A DNA stretch of 62,592 nt from an uncultured Acidimicrobiales bacterium (GCA_938038815.1 CALHTF010000053.1:1-62592); one strand, 5' to 3'; shown: positions 50,943-59,665, counted from the first letter of the stretch. A program made the numbers and translations. Notes: generated by a model from the letters alone, not told the origin.

Positions 50943-52106
50943 CTAGGCCTCGCGCGCGACGTTGAGCAGCATGCCGCACGCCGCGAGGGTAAGGACCAAC
51001 GAGGTACCGCCGAGCGACATAAACGGCAGGGTCACACCCGTAACGGGCAATGCGCCGATAACCACGCCGATGTTTACAAAGGCCTGCACCACGATCCAGG
51101 TCGTGATGCCCACCGCAAGCAACGAACCGAACCGGTCGCGGACTCGGGCGGCGACGATGAGCCCGGCGATGGCGAAGCCCAAGAACGACAGCACCACCAC
51201 TACCCCACCGATGAGTCCAAGCTCCTCGGCGACGATGGCGAAGATGAAGTCGTTGTGGGCGTATGGCAGAAATCCCCACTTGCCGCGGCTGGCGCCCAGC
51301 CCGGTGCCGGTGATGCCGCCGTTGGAGATGGCGACCAACGACTGGAGGTTCTGAAAGCCGGTGTCGAGTTCGTCGGCCCATGGGTCACGGAACGCAAAGA
51401 TCCGCTCGCGTCGATACGAACTGGTGAACGCAAACAACCCGGCGCCGAGGGTGCCGAGCGTCGCGAGTCCGGCGAGGACCGTCTTCGACAAGCCGGCGGC
51501 GTTGAGCATGGCGAACACGATGATCGCCGAAATGATGGCCGTTCCAAGGTCGGGCTCAAGGACCACCAAGAGAGCAACCCCGCCGAGCCACAACAGGACC
51601 GGGGCAACCGTTCCCTTCAGGTCCTCGATGGGGCGTGATGGTTTGGCGAGCAGATCGGCCACAAACACGATGAGGGCCAACTTGACGATTTCGGACGGCT
51701 GGAACGTAAACCCACCGACCGCGATCCAACGCGACGACCCGTTGATGTTTCGGCCGAACTGCGGGATCAGCACGATGCACAACAAGGCGACACATACGAG
51801 CAACAGCGGCTTGGCGATTCGGGCCCACATTCGGTAATCGACCACGGTGGTCACCACCATGGCGGCCAGGCCAATGCAGAGCCACATGGCCTGCCGGCGA
51901 AAGAAGTGCCACGAGTCGCCGTACTCGTCGAGCGCCGTAACCGACGACGCCGAAAGCACCATGACAACGCCCAGAAAGCTCAGGCCAATGATGATTGCCA
52001 GCAGGCCCAGAAAGACTGGCCCCGGTTGTGCGGATCGCCGGCTTGCGGCGCGGCGCGAACCTTTGGCGGTGCGGGTTGGGTGTGATCGGGTGAGTATCGA
52101 GGTCAT
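50943..52106 (-). CDS. ftsW: peptidoglycan glycosyltransferase FtsW
   Basis: SEDS-family septal glycosyltransferase, 387 residues, with ten predicted membrane segments. Family features: KPSRPIEDLKG loop, NGGITGTGLGASRGKWGFLPYAHNDFIFAIVAEELGLIGG, and the C-terminal TGVTLPFMSLGGTSLVL. An Arg-rich cytoplasmic N-terminus precedes the first segment. Between mraY and murG, so FtsW rather than RodA. Start four bases from mraY's end. Confidence 0.93.
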   Translation of the reverse strand: MTSILTRSHPTRTAKGSRRAASRRSAQPGPVFLGLLAIIIGLSFLGVVMVLSASSVTALDEYGDSWHFFRRQAMWLCIGLAAMVVTTVVDYRMWARIAKPLLLVCVALLCIVLIPQFGRNINGSSRWIAVGGFTFQPSEIVKLALIVFVADLLAKPSRPIEDLKGTVAPVLLWLGGVALLVVLEPDLGTAIISAIIVFAMLNAAGLSKTVLAGLATLGTLGAGLFAFTSSYRRERIFAFRDPWADELDTGFQNLQSLVAISNGGITGTGLGASRGKWGFLPYAHNDFIFAIVAEELGLIGGVVVVLSFLGFAIAGLIVAARVRDRFGSLLAVGITTWIVVQAFVNIGVVIGALPVTGVTLPFMSLGGTSLVLTLAACGMLLNVAREA

Positions 52107-52109
52107 GAG

Positions 52110-53159
52110 TTACAGGGCCGCCCTTGTCCAGTCCCAATAGAAGAGTCCAACGCCGAAGGCCACACACATGCCGTGGAGCAGCCAGAAGCGGATGATGACC
52201 CGGGTTTCGGGCCACCCTCCGAGTTCGAAGTGGTGGTGGATCGGCGCCATGCGAAAGAACCGTTTCCCGGTGAGTTGGAATCGTCCAACCTGCAAGACCA
52301 CCGAGATCGTCTCGACCAAGAACAAGGCGCCGATGATCAGCAACAAGAAGTGGGTGTTGGTGGCGAGCGCCATGGCGCCAAGGCCGACCCCGATTGCCAG
52401 CGACCCGGTATCGCCCATAAAGATCTGGGCGGGCGCGGCATTCCACCACAAGAACCCCAGCAGCGCACCGACCATCGCGGCGGACACGATTGCCAGGTCG
52501 AGGGCGTGGGGCACGCTGTAGTACGACTCGCCGCTGCTGCGGAGCAGGTCCTCGTTACTGAACTGCCAAAAGGCAATAACCATGTAGGCGGCGAACGACA
52601 GGATCGCCGAGCCAGCCGCAAGTCCGTCGAGGCCATCGGTGAGGTTCACCGCGTTGCTCATGGCCGAAATCACCAACACCGCCCAGGCGACCCACAACCA
52701 GCGTCCGATGTCGAAACCAACCGTGTGCCAAGTAAGCACCGAGATCTCGGTCCGGACCGACGTGAACTGGGTCATCGCCAACGCAAAACCGATCGCCACC
52801 GACAAAAGGCCGATCATCTTGGCTCGTTTGTTCAGGCCAAGGCTGCGCTCGCGCATCACCTTGATCCAGTCGTCCATGAGGCCAACGATTCCGCCGCCGA
52901 TGATGGCGAGCATGACCGACAGGCCGGTGCGGGTCACAACGCCGCCGTAGAGATCGCTAACCGCATACCCAAATGCCGCCGAAACAACGATGGCGATGCC
53001 GCCCATCGTCGGGGTGCCGGCTTTGGTCGCGTGCCCCTCAGGACCGTCGTCGCGGATCGGCTGGCCAATCTTGGCGCGAACCAGAAGTTCGATTACCAAC
53101 TTGGTCCCGAAGATCGATATCAGCATCGCTAGTCCGGCGGCGAGGAGCAGACGAATCAC
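52110..53159 (-). CDS. mraY: phospho-N-acetylmuramoyl-pentapeptide transferase
   Basis: Makes lipid I in the membrane, 349 residues with about ten segments. Diagnostic motifs: ATKAGTPTMGGIAI (44-57), LMDDWIKV with the Asp pair, NAVNLTDGLDGLAAG, FMGDTGSLAIG, and the HHHFE motif in APIHHHFELGGW. It overlaps the murE stop by four bases. Confidence 0.96.
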   Translation of the reverse strand: MIRLLLAAGLAMLISIFGTKLVIELLVRAKIGQPIRDDGPEGHATKAGTPTMGGIAIVVSAAFGYAVSDLYGGVVTRTGLSVMLAIIGGGIVGLMDDWIKVMRERSLGLNKRAKMIGLLSVAIGFALAMTQFTSVRTEISVLTWHTVGFDIGRWLWVAWAVLVISAMSNAVNLTDGLDGLAAGSAILSFAAYMVIAFWQFSNEDLLRSSGESYYSVPHALDLAIVSAAMVGALLGFLWWNAAPAQIFMGDTGSLAIGVGLGAMALATNTHFLLLIIGALFLVETISVVLQVGRFQLTGKRFFRMAPIHHHFELGGWPETRVIIRFWLLHGMCVAFGVGLFYWDWTRAAL

Positions 53160-54565
53160 GAAGCGGCTCCCATCGATTCGATCAACTGGCGGGCGACCTT
53201 TCGGTCGTCGAAGTCGAGCACTCTATCGCCGATCGTCTGGGTTGTTTCATGCCCCTTGCCGGCAATCACCACAACGTCGCCCTCGACCGCTTCGACGAGC
53301 GCCGCACCGATTGCGTCGCGCCGGTCGCCCTCGACCAACCACGGCGCGTTCGCCATTCCGGCCACGATCTCGGCGATGATCGCATCGGGGTCCTCCGAGC
53401 GAGGGTTGTCGCTCGTGACCACCACCAGGTCGGCGCGTTCGGATGCTGCGCCCATCATCGGTCGCTTCGATCGGTCACGGTCGCCGCCGGCACCGAACAC
53501 CACGATAACTCGACCAGAGGCCACGCCTCGAGCGGCTTCGATCGCGAGTTCGAGTCCGACCGGCGTGTGGGAGTAGTCGACGACGACCCCAAACGGTTGC
53601 CCAGCATCGACGATTTGGAAGCGGCCCGGAACGGGTTCGAGCGAGGCGAGACCCGAGACGATATGGGACTCGCCGATGCCGATCGCATGGCACGCTTCAG
53701 CGGCCACGATCGCATTGGCGATGTTGAACCGCCCGCCCATCGGAAGTTCGATCTGGTTACCCCGCCAATCAAAGATGCTCTTTGCCACGGACATGGAGAC
53801 GATCTCGACCAACGATTCGTTCACTTCGCGCACGACACCGTGGTCGGCGTTTGCGACCCGGTCGGCCAACTGGCGGCCATAGGGATCGTCGGTCCAGACA
53901 ACCGACGTGGCGCATCGTCCCGGCTCGAACAACCGGGCCTTGGCCTCGAAGTATTCGTCCATCGTGTTGTGGTAGTCGAGGTGATCGGTCGACAGGTTGG
54001 TGAACGCCCCAACATCGAACGCGACCGAATCGGCCCGGTGCTGCACCAGCGCGTGCGAGGACACTTCCATCGCAACTACCTGGGCTCCGTTGGCAGCCGC
54101 ATCGGCCAACTGACTCTGCAACTCGGGAGCTTCCGGCGTTGTACGAGCGCCGGTCAACGTGCCGATCACGTGGCACTGCTGACCAGCGGCAGCCACGATG
54201 GCGGCAACCATCGACACGCAGGTCGTCTTGCCGTTGGTGCCGGTAATGCCGATGACGTGCACGTCGTTGCTGGGGTGGCGGTAGAACGTCGCGGCAATCG
54301 GCGCCATCGCCGCCCGGGTGTTTGCCACCACTACCTGGGCAACATCGAGATCGAGGGGGCGTTCGACCACCAGCGCAACCGCACCGGCGGCGACCGCTTG
54401 CTCGGCGAATACGTGCCCGTCGGATGATTCGCCCACCACGGCGAAGAACAAGCTGCCCGGTTCGACCCGCCGACTATCGAAGGTGATCGCTAGGATATCA
54501 GGGTCGGCGCCCAAGGTGGTGCCGTCGAGGGCGTCGACCCCAGCAGACAACTCACTCAGCAGCAC
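53156..54565 (-). CDS. murE: UDP-MurNAc-tripeptide synthetase, meso-diaminopimelate type
   Basis: Adds the third stem residue, 469 residues. ATP loop VIGITGTNGKTTCVS; carbamylated-Lys region NLSTDHLDYHNTMDEY; and the substrate pocket SDNPRSEDP, whose Asn-Pro-Arg marks meso-DAP as substrate. The GTG at 54565 overlaps the ftsI stop by 14 bases. The frame is open far upstream, but that part is antisense-like read-through of ftsI and is not the protein. The next gene is mraY, so murF and murD are not here. Confidence 0.93.
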   Translation of the reverse strand: MLLSELSAGVDALDGTTLGADPDILAITFDSRRVEPGSLFFAVVGESSDGHVFAEQAVAAGAVALVVERPLDLDVAQVVVANTRAAMAPIAATFYRHPSNDVHVIGITGTNGKTTCVSMVAAIVAAAGQQCHVIGTLTGARTTPEAPELQSQLADAAANGAQVVAMEVSSHALVQHRADSVAFDVGAFTNLSTDHLDYHNTMDEYFEAKARLFEPGRCATSVVWTDDPYGRQLADRVANADHGVVREVNESLVEIVSMSVAKSIFDWRGNQIELPMGGRFNIANAIVAAEACHAIGIGESHIVSGLASLEPVPGRFQIVDAGQPFGVVVDYSHTPVGLELAIEAARGVASGRVIVVFGAGGDRDRSKRPMMGAASERADLVVVTSDNPRSEDPDAIIAEIVAGMANAPWLVEGDRRDAIGAALVEAVEGDVVVIAGKGHETTQTIGDRVLDFDDRKVARQLIESMGAAS

Positions 54566-56642
54566 TGGACTCGTCAGATTCTGCGGGGCCGGGTTCGTCT
54601 TCTGGCTCGGTAGCTTGCTCGGCGCCTTCGACCGGCGCCTCCTGCGCCGGTGCCTCAGGGTCTTCGGCTTGGGCGTCTTCAGCTTCTTCGGCTTTTTGTG
54701 CTGCGGCCTCCGCCGCTGCTTCCTCGGCCGCTGCCCGAGCCTTTTCTTCTTCGGTCTTAGCGATCGCCTCTTCGTACTTGCGCTTGGTGGCCTCGAGCGC
54801 AGTCTCGGTCCGCACCTTCTCGCCATCGATATCGGCGTTGATCGTGCTAGGCGGAATCCGCAAGTGCTGCAGCACATAACGCGACAGCTTGGCGAAGAGC
54901 GGCGCCGCTGCTTTACCACCGGAGATCTCGCTCTCGTCGCCGCGAGGTTCGTCGATGACCACCAAGATCGACACCGACGGATCCTCGGCGGGCAAGAACC
55001 CACCAAAGGTTGCGACGTAGTGGAAGTTGCCGTCGGGGTCCTGGTAGCCGCCACCGGGTTGAGGCTTCCACGACGTACCGGTCTTACCGACCGTCGTGTA
55101 GCCGGGGATACCCGCCGAGGTACCGGTACCGCCGGTCACCACCGCTTCCATCGCGGCGATCAGCTTCACCGCGGTGTCTTCGGAAATGACCCGGCGGCTC
55201 GGCTCATAGGGCGGTTCGCGCAGTTCGCCGTTTGGTCCAGTGGTTCCGAGTACCAGTTTCGGCGGCACGTACACGCCGCCCGTCGCAATGATGTTGAACG
55301 ATTGGATGACCTGCATCGGGGTGGCCGCTATACCCTGACCGATCGAAATACTGGGCAGCGAGGTACCCGACCACGAGTCGACCTCGCTGAGCAGACCCTT
55401 TTCTTGGAACGGGAACCGCAGCGACGTGGGTTGACCGAACCCAAAGTCGACCAGAGTTTCGTGCAACCGGGTTGCGCCGAGTTCTTCGGCCCACTGGATG
55501 GTTCCGATGTTCGACGACTCCCGCATGATGTCGACCGGCGTCCACCACTCGGTGTGATGGAAGTGGTCGTCGGTGAAGTCCTTGTCGTAGATCGTCTTTT
55601 GGTACGGGACATTGTTGAACGTGCCGAGCTCGGCCAGGCCTTCTTCGAAGACACCCGCAAAGGTGATCGGCTTCATGACCGATCCCGGTTCGTACATCCA
55701 GGTGAGGGCTTTGTTCTCGCCGACCGCGACCGGTTCGCCCGCCGCGTTGCGACCCACCGACGCCATGGCGAGCACCTCGCCGGTCTTTGGATCCATGATG
55801 ATGACCACGCCACCGTCGGCGTTGGCCGCACCCACCTGGTCGATCAAAAGTCGCTCGGTTTCAAACTGCAGGGTGCGATCGATCGAGATCTGCAGATCGG
55901 CGCCATGCCTGGCATCGTCGAGTTCGTAGACCCCGCCGGGGATCGCCGTTCCGCCTCGCGACCGTTCGACCACCAGTTTGCCCGGTTCGCCTTCGAGCTC
56001 TTTGCCGTACACGGCTTCGAGTCCCGAGATGCCTTCATGGTCGGTGTTGACCCGACCCAGGATCGAACGGGCGAACTCGTCGCCCAGTGGGTTAAACCGG
56101 GCGCTTTCCTCGTAGCTGTAGATCCCGGGCAGCTCGAGCTCAGCGACCGCCGCGGCGACCTCGGGGGTCACCTGCCGGGCAACGTAGGCAAACTTGCTGT
56201 CAGGCCGAGTGAATCGAGCGGCCAACGTGGTTTCTTCGACCCCGACCAACGGTGCCAGTACTTGGGCGGTGCCGACCGGGTCGACCATGAGGCGCGGGTC
56301 GGCGGCCAGGGTTGGCGTGGGCAGCGAAACCGCCAAGGCGGCTCCGGTCCGGTCAAGAATTCGGCCGCGACCGCCAGCGATTTCGATCGAACGGATTCGC
56401 TGCGATTCGCCCTTGGCGAGTAGTCGCTCATCGGGAAACGCCTGCACGCGAGCGAGCTCCGCGATGAGGCCGAAGGCACAGAGCCCAGCGATCACCATCA
56501 TGAAAACCGCTCGGTTTGGCGCGACCTTCTTGCCGACCTTTCGAGTCGACCGTTTACCGGACCGCGTCGACTTCGCGCTGTTTCGGGGCGCCGAACGCGG
56601 TCGTGTCGTGCTCGACCGCTTAGGTGACTTTGTGGCCGTCAT
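54552..56642 (-). CDS. ftsI: septal penicillin-binding protein FtsI
   Basis: Class B transpeptidase, 696 residues. Basic N-terminus (Ser/Arg/Lys-rich, about 1-44), one membrane segment (45-62), dimer/pedestal region, and the transpeptidase with Ser-x-x-Lys in EPGSVMKPIT (Ser near 321), SSN near 378 and KTG in VGKTGTSW near 515. The last 80 residues are an acidic Glu/Ala coil-like tail that is not in most FtsI proteins. Overlaps the ftsL-like stop. Confidence 0.94.
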   Translation of the reverse strand: MTATKSPKRSSTTRPRSAPRNSAKSTRSGKRSTRKVGKKVAPNRAVFMMVIAGLCAFGLIAELARVQAFPDERLLAKGESQRIRSIEIAGGRGRILDRTGAALAVSLPTPTLAADPRLMVDPVGTAQVLAPLVGVEETTLAARFTRPDSKFAYVARQVTPEVAAAVAELELPGIYSYEESARFNPLGDEFARSILGRVNTDHEGISGLEAVYGKELEGEPGKLVVERSRGGTAIPGGVYELDDARHGADLQISIDRTLQFETERLLIDQVGAANADGGVVIIMDPKTGEVLAMASVGRNAAGEPVAVGENKALTWMYEPGSVMKPITFAGVFEEGLAELGTFNNVPYQKTIYDKDFTDDHFHHTEWWTPVDIMRESSNIGTIQWAEELGATRLHETLVDFGFGQPTSLRFPFQEKGLLSEVDSWSGTSLPSISIGQGIAATPMQVIQSFNIIATGGVYVPPKLVLGTTGPNGELREPPYEPSRRVISEDTAVKLIAAMEAVVTGGTGTSAGIPGYTTVGKTGTSWKPQPGGGYQDPDGNFHYVATFGGFLPAEDPSVSILVVIDEPRGDESEISGGKAAAPLFAKLSRYVLQHLRIPPSTINADIDGEKVRTETALEATKRKYEEAIAKTEEEKARAAAEEAAAEAAAQKAEEAEDAQAEDPEAPAQEAPVEGAEQATEPEDEPGPAESDESSAAE

Positions 56643-57082
56643 GGATTTGTCCCGCTGAAGGGGGCCTCGCCCGGAACCGGCACGGCGATAGTTGGGTCAT
56701 CGGGCACGACCGGCGCGAGGTACGGGCGGTTGTCGGGGGTGACCATGCCGAGTTTGTTCTGGGCTTCGTCGAGGATCCGGTCGGGCGATTCGAGCTGGGC
56801 GACCTCGAGCGAGAGCTTGTCCTGGAGGAGCCGCTGCTCTTCGATCTGATCGGCGAGCTTGTCGCTCTCGACCTGATTTTGGACCACCATCGTCTGCACC
56901 AACGCGGCACTGAGCAGCGCACCGAAGACCATCACGATGGCGAACACACTCAGGACACCGAGCGACATGGTTCCTGGTGCCTCGACCGCTTGGAGCCGCA
57001 GACGGCGTTGTTTGGCCGACTCACGGCGAGGTGCCTTGGCCGACTTTTCGCGTGTCTTGAGAGCGACGCTTGAACGGCTCAT
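56639..57082 (-). CDS. ftsL: FtsL-like division protein
   Basis: A 147-residue bitopic protein: basic cytoplasmic start (SRSSVALKTREKSAKAPRRESAKQRR), membrane segment about 40-65 (SLGVLSVFAIVMVFGALLSAALVQ), short coiled coil (QVESDKLADQIEEQRLLQDKLSLEVAQLESPDRILDEAQNKLGM), then a Pro-rich end. Sequence similarity in this family is low; position between rsmH and ftsI makes the call. Confidence 0.87.
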   Translation of the reverse strand: MSRSSVALKTREKSAKAPRRESAKQRRLRLQAVEAPGTMSLGVLSVFAIVMVFGALLSAALVQTMVVQNQVESDKLADQIEEQRLLQDKLSLEVAQLESPDRILDEAQNKLGMVTPDNRPYLAPVVPDDPTIAVPVPGEAPFSGTNP

Positions 57083-58017
57083 GAGGCATCTCCGCCCGCG
57101 TGTGCGTTGTCGACTCGTTCGATCCCGCGTAGCCGAGCACTACGGGCTCGCGGGTTTGCGGTGTCCTCTTCAGCCGTTGGCTTTTTCGACCCGTTCCACA
57201 ACAACGCGTAGTCCGAGGTCATGACCGGCACTGGCGAGCGGTGGTCGTCGACATCGACCCGGTCGCGAAACGCAGCCTTGACGATGCGGTCTTCGCCCGA
57301 GTGATACGCCAGCACCGCTCCCCGACCGCCAACACACAACCGGTCGATCGCCATGTCGAGCGCGCCGCGCAAGATGTTGAGCTCGTCGTTTACTTCGATG
57401 CGAAGGGCCTGGAAGGTGCGCTTCGATGGGTCGCCGCGACGACGATCGCGAGCCGGCGTTGCTTCCCGCACGATTTCGGCAAGTTGGTGGGTCGTGGTGA
57501 GCGGGCGGGCGGCCACGATTGCTTGGGCGATCCGGCGGGCATGTTTTTCGTCGCCATACGCCCGCAAGATGTTGGCCAGCTCGCCCACGTCGAGGGTGTT
57601 GACGACATCGGCTGCGGTACGGGCGCTGCTCTGATCCATCCGCATGTCGAGCGGACCATCGGTGCGGTAGCTGAAGCCCCGGTCGCCTTGATCGATCTGA
57701 TGCGACGACACGCCCAGGTCGAACAAGAAGCCAGAGATTTCGTCGTAGCCGAGGTCGTCGAGTTGGTCGCCAAGGCCATCGAACCGGGTTTTGCGGGCCA
57801 TCGCCCGGTCGCCGTAGGGGGCCATTCGCTCGCTGGCGGCGGCCAGCGCCTCGTCGTCTTGGTCGAGGCCCAGGATCGAAAGATGCTCGTAAGTGTCGAG
57901 CAATGTCGTGGTATGCCCAGCCCCACCGAGCGTGGCGTCGACGACGAGTCCCCCCGGAACGGGAGCAAAGAGGGCGACAATTTCGTCGACCATCACCGGC
58001 GTATGCGCAAAGGTCAT
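57079..58017 (-). CDS. rsmH: 16S rRNA (cytosine-1402-N4)-methyltransferase
   Basis: Also called MraW; methylates 16S rRNA, 312 residues. HTPVMVDEIVALFAPVPGGLVVDATLGGAGHT holds the SAM site; FLFDLGVSSHQIDQGDRGFSYRTDGPLDMRMD is diagnostic, and KRTFQALRIEVNDEL and LAYHSGEDRIVK follow. The ATG at 58017 (MTFAHTPVM) is preferred over an in-frame codon at 58047. It follows mraZ, with a long 344-base gap between them. Confidence 0.93.
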   Translation of the reverse strand: MTFAHTPVMVDEIVALFAPVPGGLVVDATLGGAGHTTTLLDTYEHLSILGLDQDDEALAAASERMAPYGDRAMARKTRFDGLGDQLDDLGYDEISGFLFDLGVSSHQIDQGDRGFSYRTDGPLDMRMDQSSARTAADVVNTLDVGELANILRAYGDEKHARRIAQAIVAARPLTTTHQLAEIVREATPARDRRRGDPSKRTFQALRIEVNDELNILRGALDMAIDRLCVGGRGAVLAYHSGEDRIVKAAFRDRVDVDDHRSPVPVMTSDYALLWNGSKKPTAEEDTANPRARSARLRGIERVDNAHAGGDAS

Positions 58018-58361
58018 GAAGTAGGCCCACGACTCGTGATGAAACACATGGCAACGCGCGTCCGCGATGGGCGGACCGCCACCATGTACCGGCGCTCACC
58101 TACCCAGCGGTTCGGTGAGGTGTCGATCCATGGCTCGGTCATCGGCAGTCCTCCGACCAGCAAACGCAAGCTGGGTTTTCTCTCCCAAACGAGCAAGATG
58201 GCAAGCGGGCGGAGTAGGGGCCTTCCATCGCGCTAATCGGAGGACTGCCGATGAACGAGCACAGGTTTTCAACGAATCGCTTGTGGGGGTCTCCTGGTAG
58301 TTGTGGGGTGTACGGGGGCGATTGGGACGACGTGGGCTGACTTAGGCCGCAGGTGGTGGGG
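58018..58361. other. 344-bp mraZ-rsmH spacer
   Basis: A long gap for two genes that usually almost touch. It contains a 116-bp element with 18-bp perfect inverted arms. No protein of recognisable family is encoded; a Cys-rich 79-codon minus-strand frame across it is not credible. Whether mraZ and rsmH are still cotranscribed cannot be told from sequence. Confidence 0.7.
58139..58254. repeat. 116-bp element with 18-bp perfect inverted ends
   Basis: TCATCGGCAGTCCTCCGA (58139-58156) and TCGGAGGACTGCCGATGA (58237-58254) are perfect complements, enclosing 80 bases. The inner part has a smaller GGG/CCC hairpin (near 58173-58187). It could be a small non-autonomous mobile element, or a large leader stem in the dcw transcript. 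Copies elsewhere are not visible in this window. Confidence 0.75.
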
Positions 58362-58796
58362 TTAGATCCCCAGGCCATTCTCGAGGGCTTGCATCATTTG
58401 CTGGTTCGCTTCGGCGGTCTGGGCTTCCCAGGCTTCGCGATCCCAGATCTCGATGTGGTCGCGTGCTCCGACCAGCACCACGTCGCGGTCGAGCCGGGCG
58501 TAGCTCAGTAACGACTCGGTCAGCAGCACTCGGCCCTGGGCGTCGGGCATCACCGTCGACGACTGAGCGGTCAGCGCCCGCAGCACCAGCGCCTTGCTCG
58601 AGTCCTCCCGAGCGGTCTCGGTCAACCGGTCGAGAAACTCCTCGTACCGATCCTCGGGCCACAGCGCCAGACACTTCCCACGGCCCGGAGACAAGTACGC
58701 GGGATCCTGCTGGCTCAGCTGCTTGCGAAACTTCGCGGGGAGCACCAAGCGACCCTTCTTGTCGAGCGTGTGCTCGAACGTTCCTACGAAGGTCAC
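58362..58796 (-). CDS. mraZ: transcriptional regulator MraZ
   Basis: DNA-binding AbrB-like ring protein that represses its own division cluster, 144 residues. Two tandem AbrB units: FVGTFEHTLDKKGRLVLPAKFR and later TVMPDAQGRVLLTESLLSYARLDRDVVLVGARDHIEIWDREAW. The GTG at 58796 is chosen because AGGAG lies about ten bases upstream and the family begins here; an ATG at 58820 in frame would add eight residues without a good site. First gene of the dcw cluster. Confidence 0.92.
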   Translation of the reverse strand: MTFVGTFEHTLDKKGRLVLPAKFRKQLSQQDPAYLSPGRGKCLALWPEDRYEEFLDRLTETAREDSSKALVLRALTAQSSTVMPDAQGRVLLTESLLSYARLDRDVVLVGARDHIEIWDREAWEAQTAEANQQMMQALENGLGI

Positions 58797-59158
58797 GGGC
58801 TGAAGGCTCCTGGGTGGCATGGGCCGACATCGTGGGATGCGTGGCCCGTTGGCTGGCGGGTGAAAGGTCGGGAACGAGACGCAATCCCGATGACGAAGCA
58901 GCTAGCTCATCGCCAGATTCGGAGAGGTTTGTGGTCTCGGTACCCATAATGCCCCACTTTATGGGTTTTTGCCCCACCCTGTCAACCACTCTCGCCACTC
59001 TGGTGGTGTTTCAGCCCGGGAGAACCACCAAGAACGTTGCAACCACAGCCAACTTGAACAACAAAGGCCTCATGAACAACTTTAGGCTCACATCTCCTAC
59101 GCTCCTCTGGTTTGGGTGCGTGAGCCCCCGAACCAGCAAAACCGGCTAAAACGGACCA
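58797..59158. other. 362-bp divergent region between mraZ and deaminase
   Basis: Holds the mraZ promoter and operator (58943-58985), a long mraZ leader, and, on the other side, the presumed promoter of the cytosine deaminase. A minus-strand frame that starts near 58947 and runs into mraZ out of frame is not credible as a gene. I see no plus-strand promoter boxes that are convincing. Confidence 0.65.
58943..58985 (-). promoter_or_regulatory. mraZ promoter with MraZ-box repeats
   Basis: On the minus strand, a perfect -35 TTGACA (58980-58985) and -10 TAAAGT (58956-58961) are 18 bases apart. TGGG repeats lie at 58973-58976, 58953-58956 and 58943-58946, that is, 20 and 10 bases apart (GTGGGGCA is present twice). 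This phased TGGG array is the known pattern of MraZ operators, so autorepression of the whole cluster is likely. The 5-prime leader is about 150 bases. Confidence 0.75.
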
Positions 59159-59665
59159 ATGAGCACATCGACCTCTCCACCCGCGGCCTCCGACGAGGCG
59201 TTTCTTGGCGAGGCGATCGCCCAAGCCCGTCAAGGACTCGCCGAAGGCGGTATCCCCATTGGATCGGTGTTGGTCGTCGACAAACAGATCGTCGGCCGAG
59301 GCCACAACCGCCGGGTGCAGGCCCATAGCGCCATTTTGCACGCCGAAATGGACTGTTTCGAGAACGCCGGGCGACTCGTGGCGGCAACCTACGCACGCGC
59401 CACCTTGTATTCCACGTTGTCGCCATGCGACATGTGCAGCGGAACCGCCTTGCTCTATGGCATCGGGCGCATCGTTATTGGCGAGAACGAAACCTTCACC
59501 GGGCCCGAAGAGTATGTACAACGTCGGGGAGTCGAACTGGTAAACCTCAACAACGCCGAGTGCAAGACCCTTATGGCGGACTTCATTACGGCCAACCCGG
59601 AACTGTGGTTTGAAGACATTGGCGAAACTGGCGAAACTGGCGAAACCGGCGAATCCCCCGTCTGA
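59159..59665 (+). CDS. cytosine deaminase, yeast Fcy1-like
   Basis: Zinc-dependent deaminase of 168 residues. Zinc and catalytic residues are in HAEMDC (His61, Glu63) and SPCDMCSG (Cys90, Cys93). Overall sequence resembles the small fungal cytosine deaminase: TLYSTLSPCDMCSG, GIGRIVIGENETF, RRGVELVNLNNAECKTLM, and especially NPELWFEDIGE at the end. It differs from the larger bacterial CodA. A C-terminal GETGETGETGESPV is encoded by a 9-bp tandem repeat. Start ATG at 59159. Confidence 0.87.
   Translation: MSTSTSPPAASDEAFLGEAIAQARQGLAEGGIPIGSVLVVDKQIVGRGHNRRVQAHSAILHAEMDCFENAGRLVAATYARATLYSTLSPCDMCSGTALLYGIGRIVIGENETFTGPEEYVQRRGVELVNLNNAECKTLMADFITANPELWFEDIGETGETGETGESPV
59621..59654. repeat. 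9-bp tandem repeat in the deaminase gene
   Basis: GGCGAAACT is repeated at 59621 and 59630, with a one-base variant GGCGAAACC at 59639 and a partial copy at 59648. It encodes Gly-Glu-Thr repeats just before the stop, in frame. Such runs often vary in copy number between strains. Confidence 0.85.

Noticed and set aside
54318..56423. A 701-codon plus-strand open frame antisense to ftsI
   Set aside because: It lies opposite ftsI, which has all transpeptidase motifs. Long antisense frames are common in high-GC genes, and the translation (Arg-, Gly- and Asp-rich) matches no family.
58139..58378. A 79-codon Cys-rich minus-strand frame over the 116-bp element
   Set aside because: It is defined by the inverted repeat and has no ribosome-binding site or family match.
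58342..58998. A 218-codon minus-strand frame overlapping mraZ in another frame
   Set aside because: It runs through all of mraZ out of frame, its start is inside the mraZ operator, and the translation looks like a shadow (Arg/Ala/Ser-rich).
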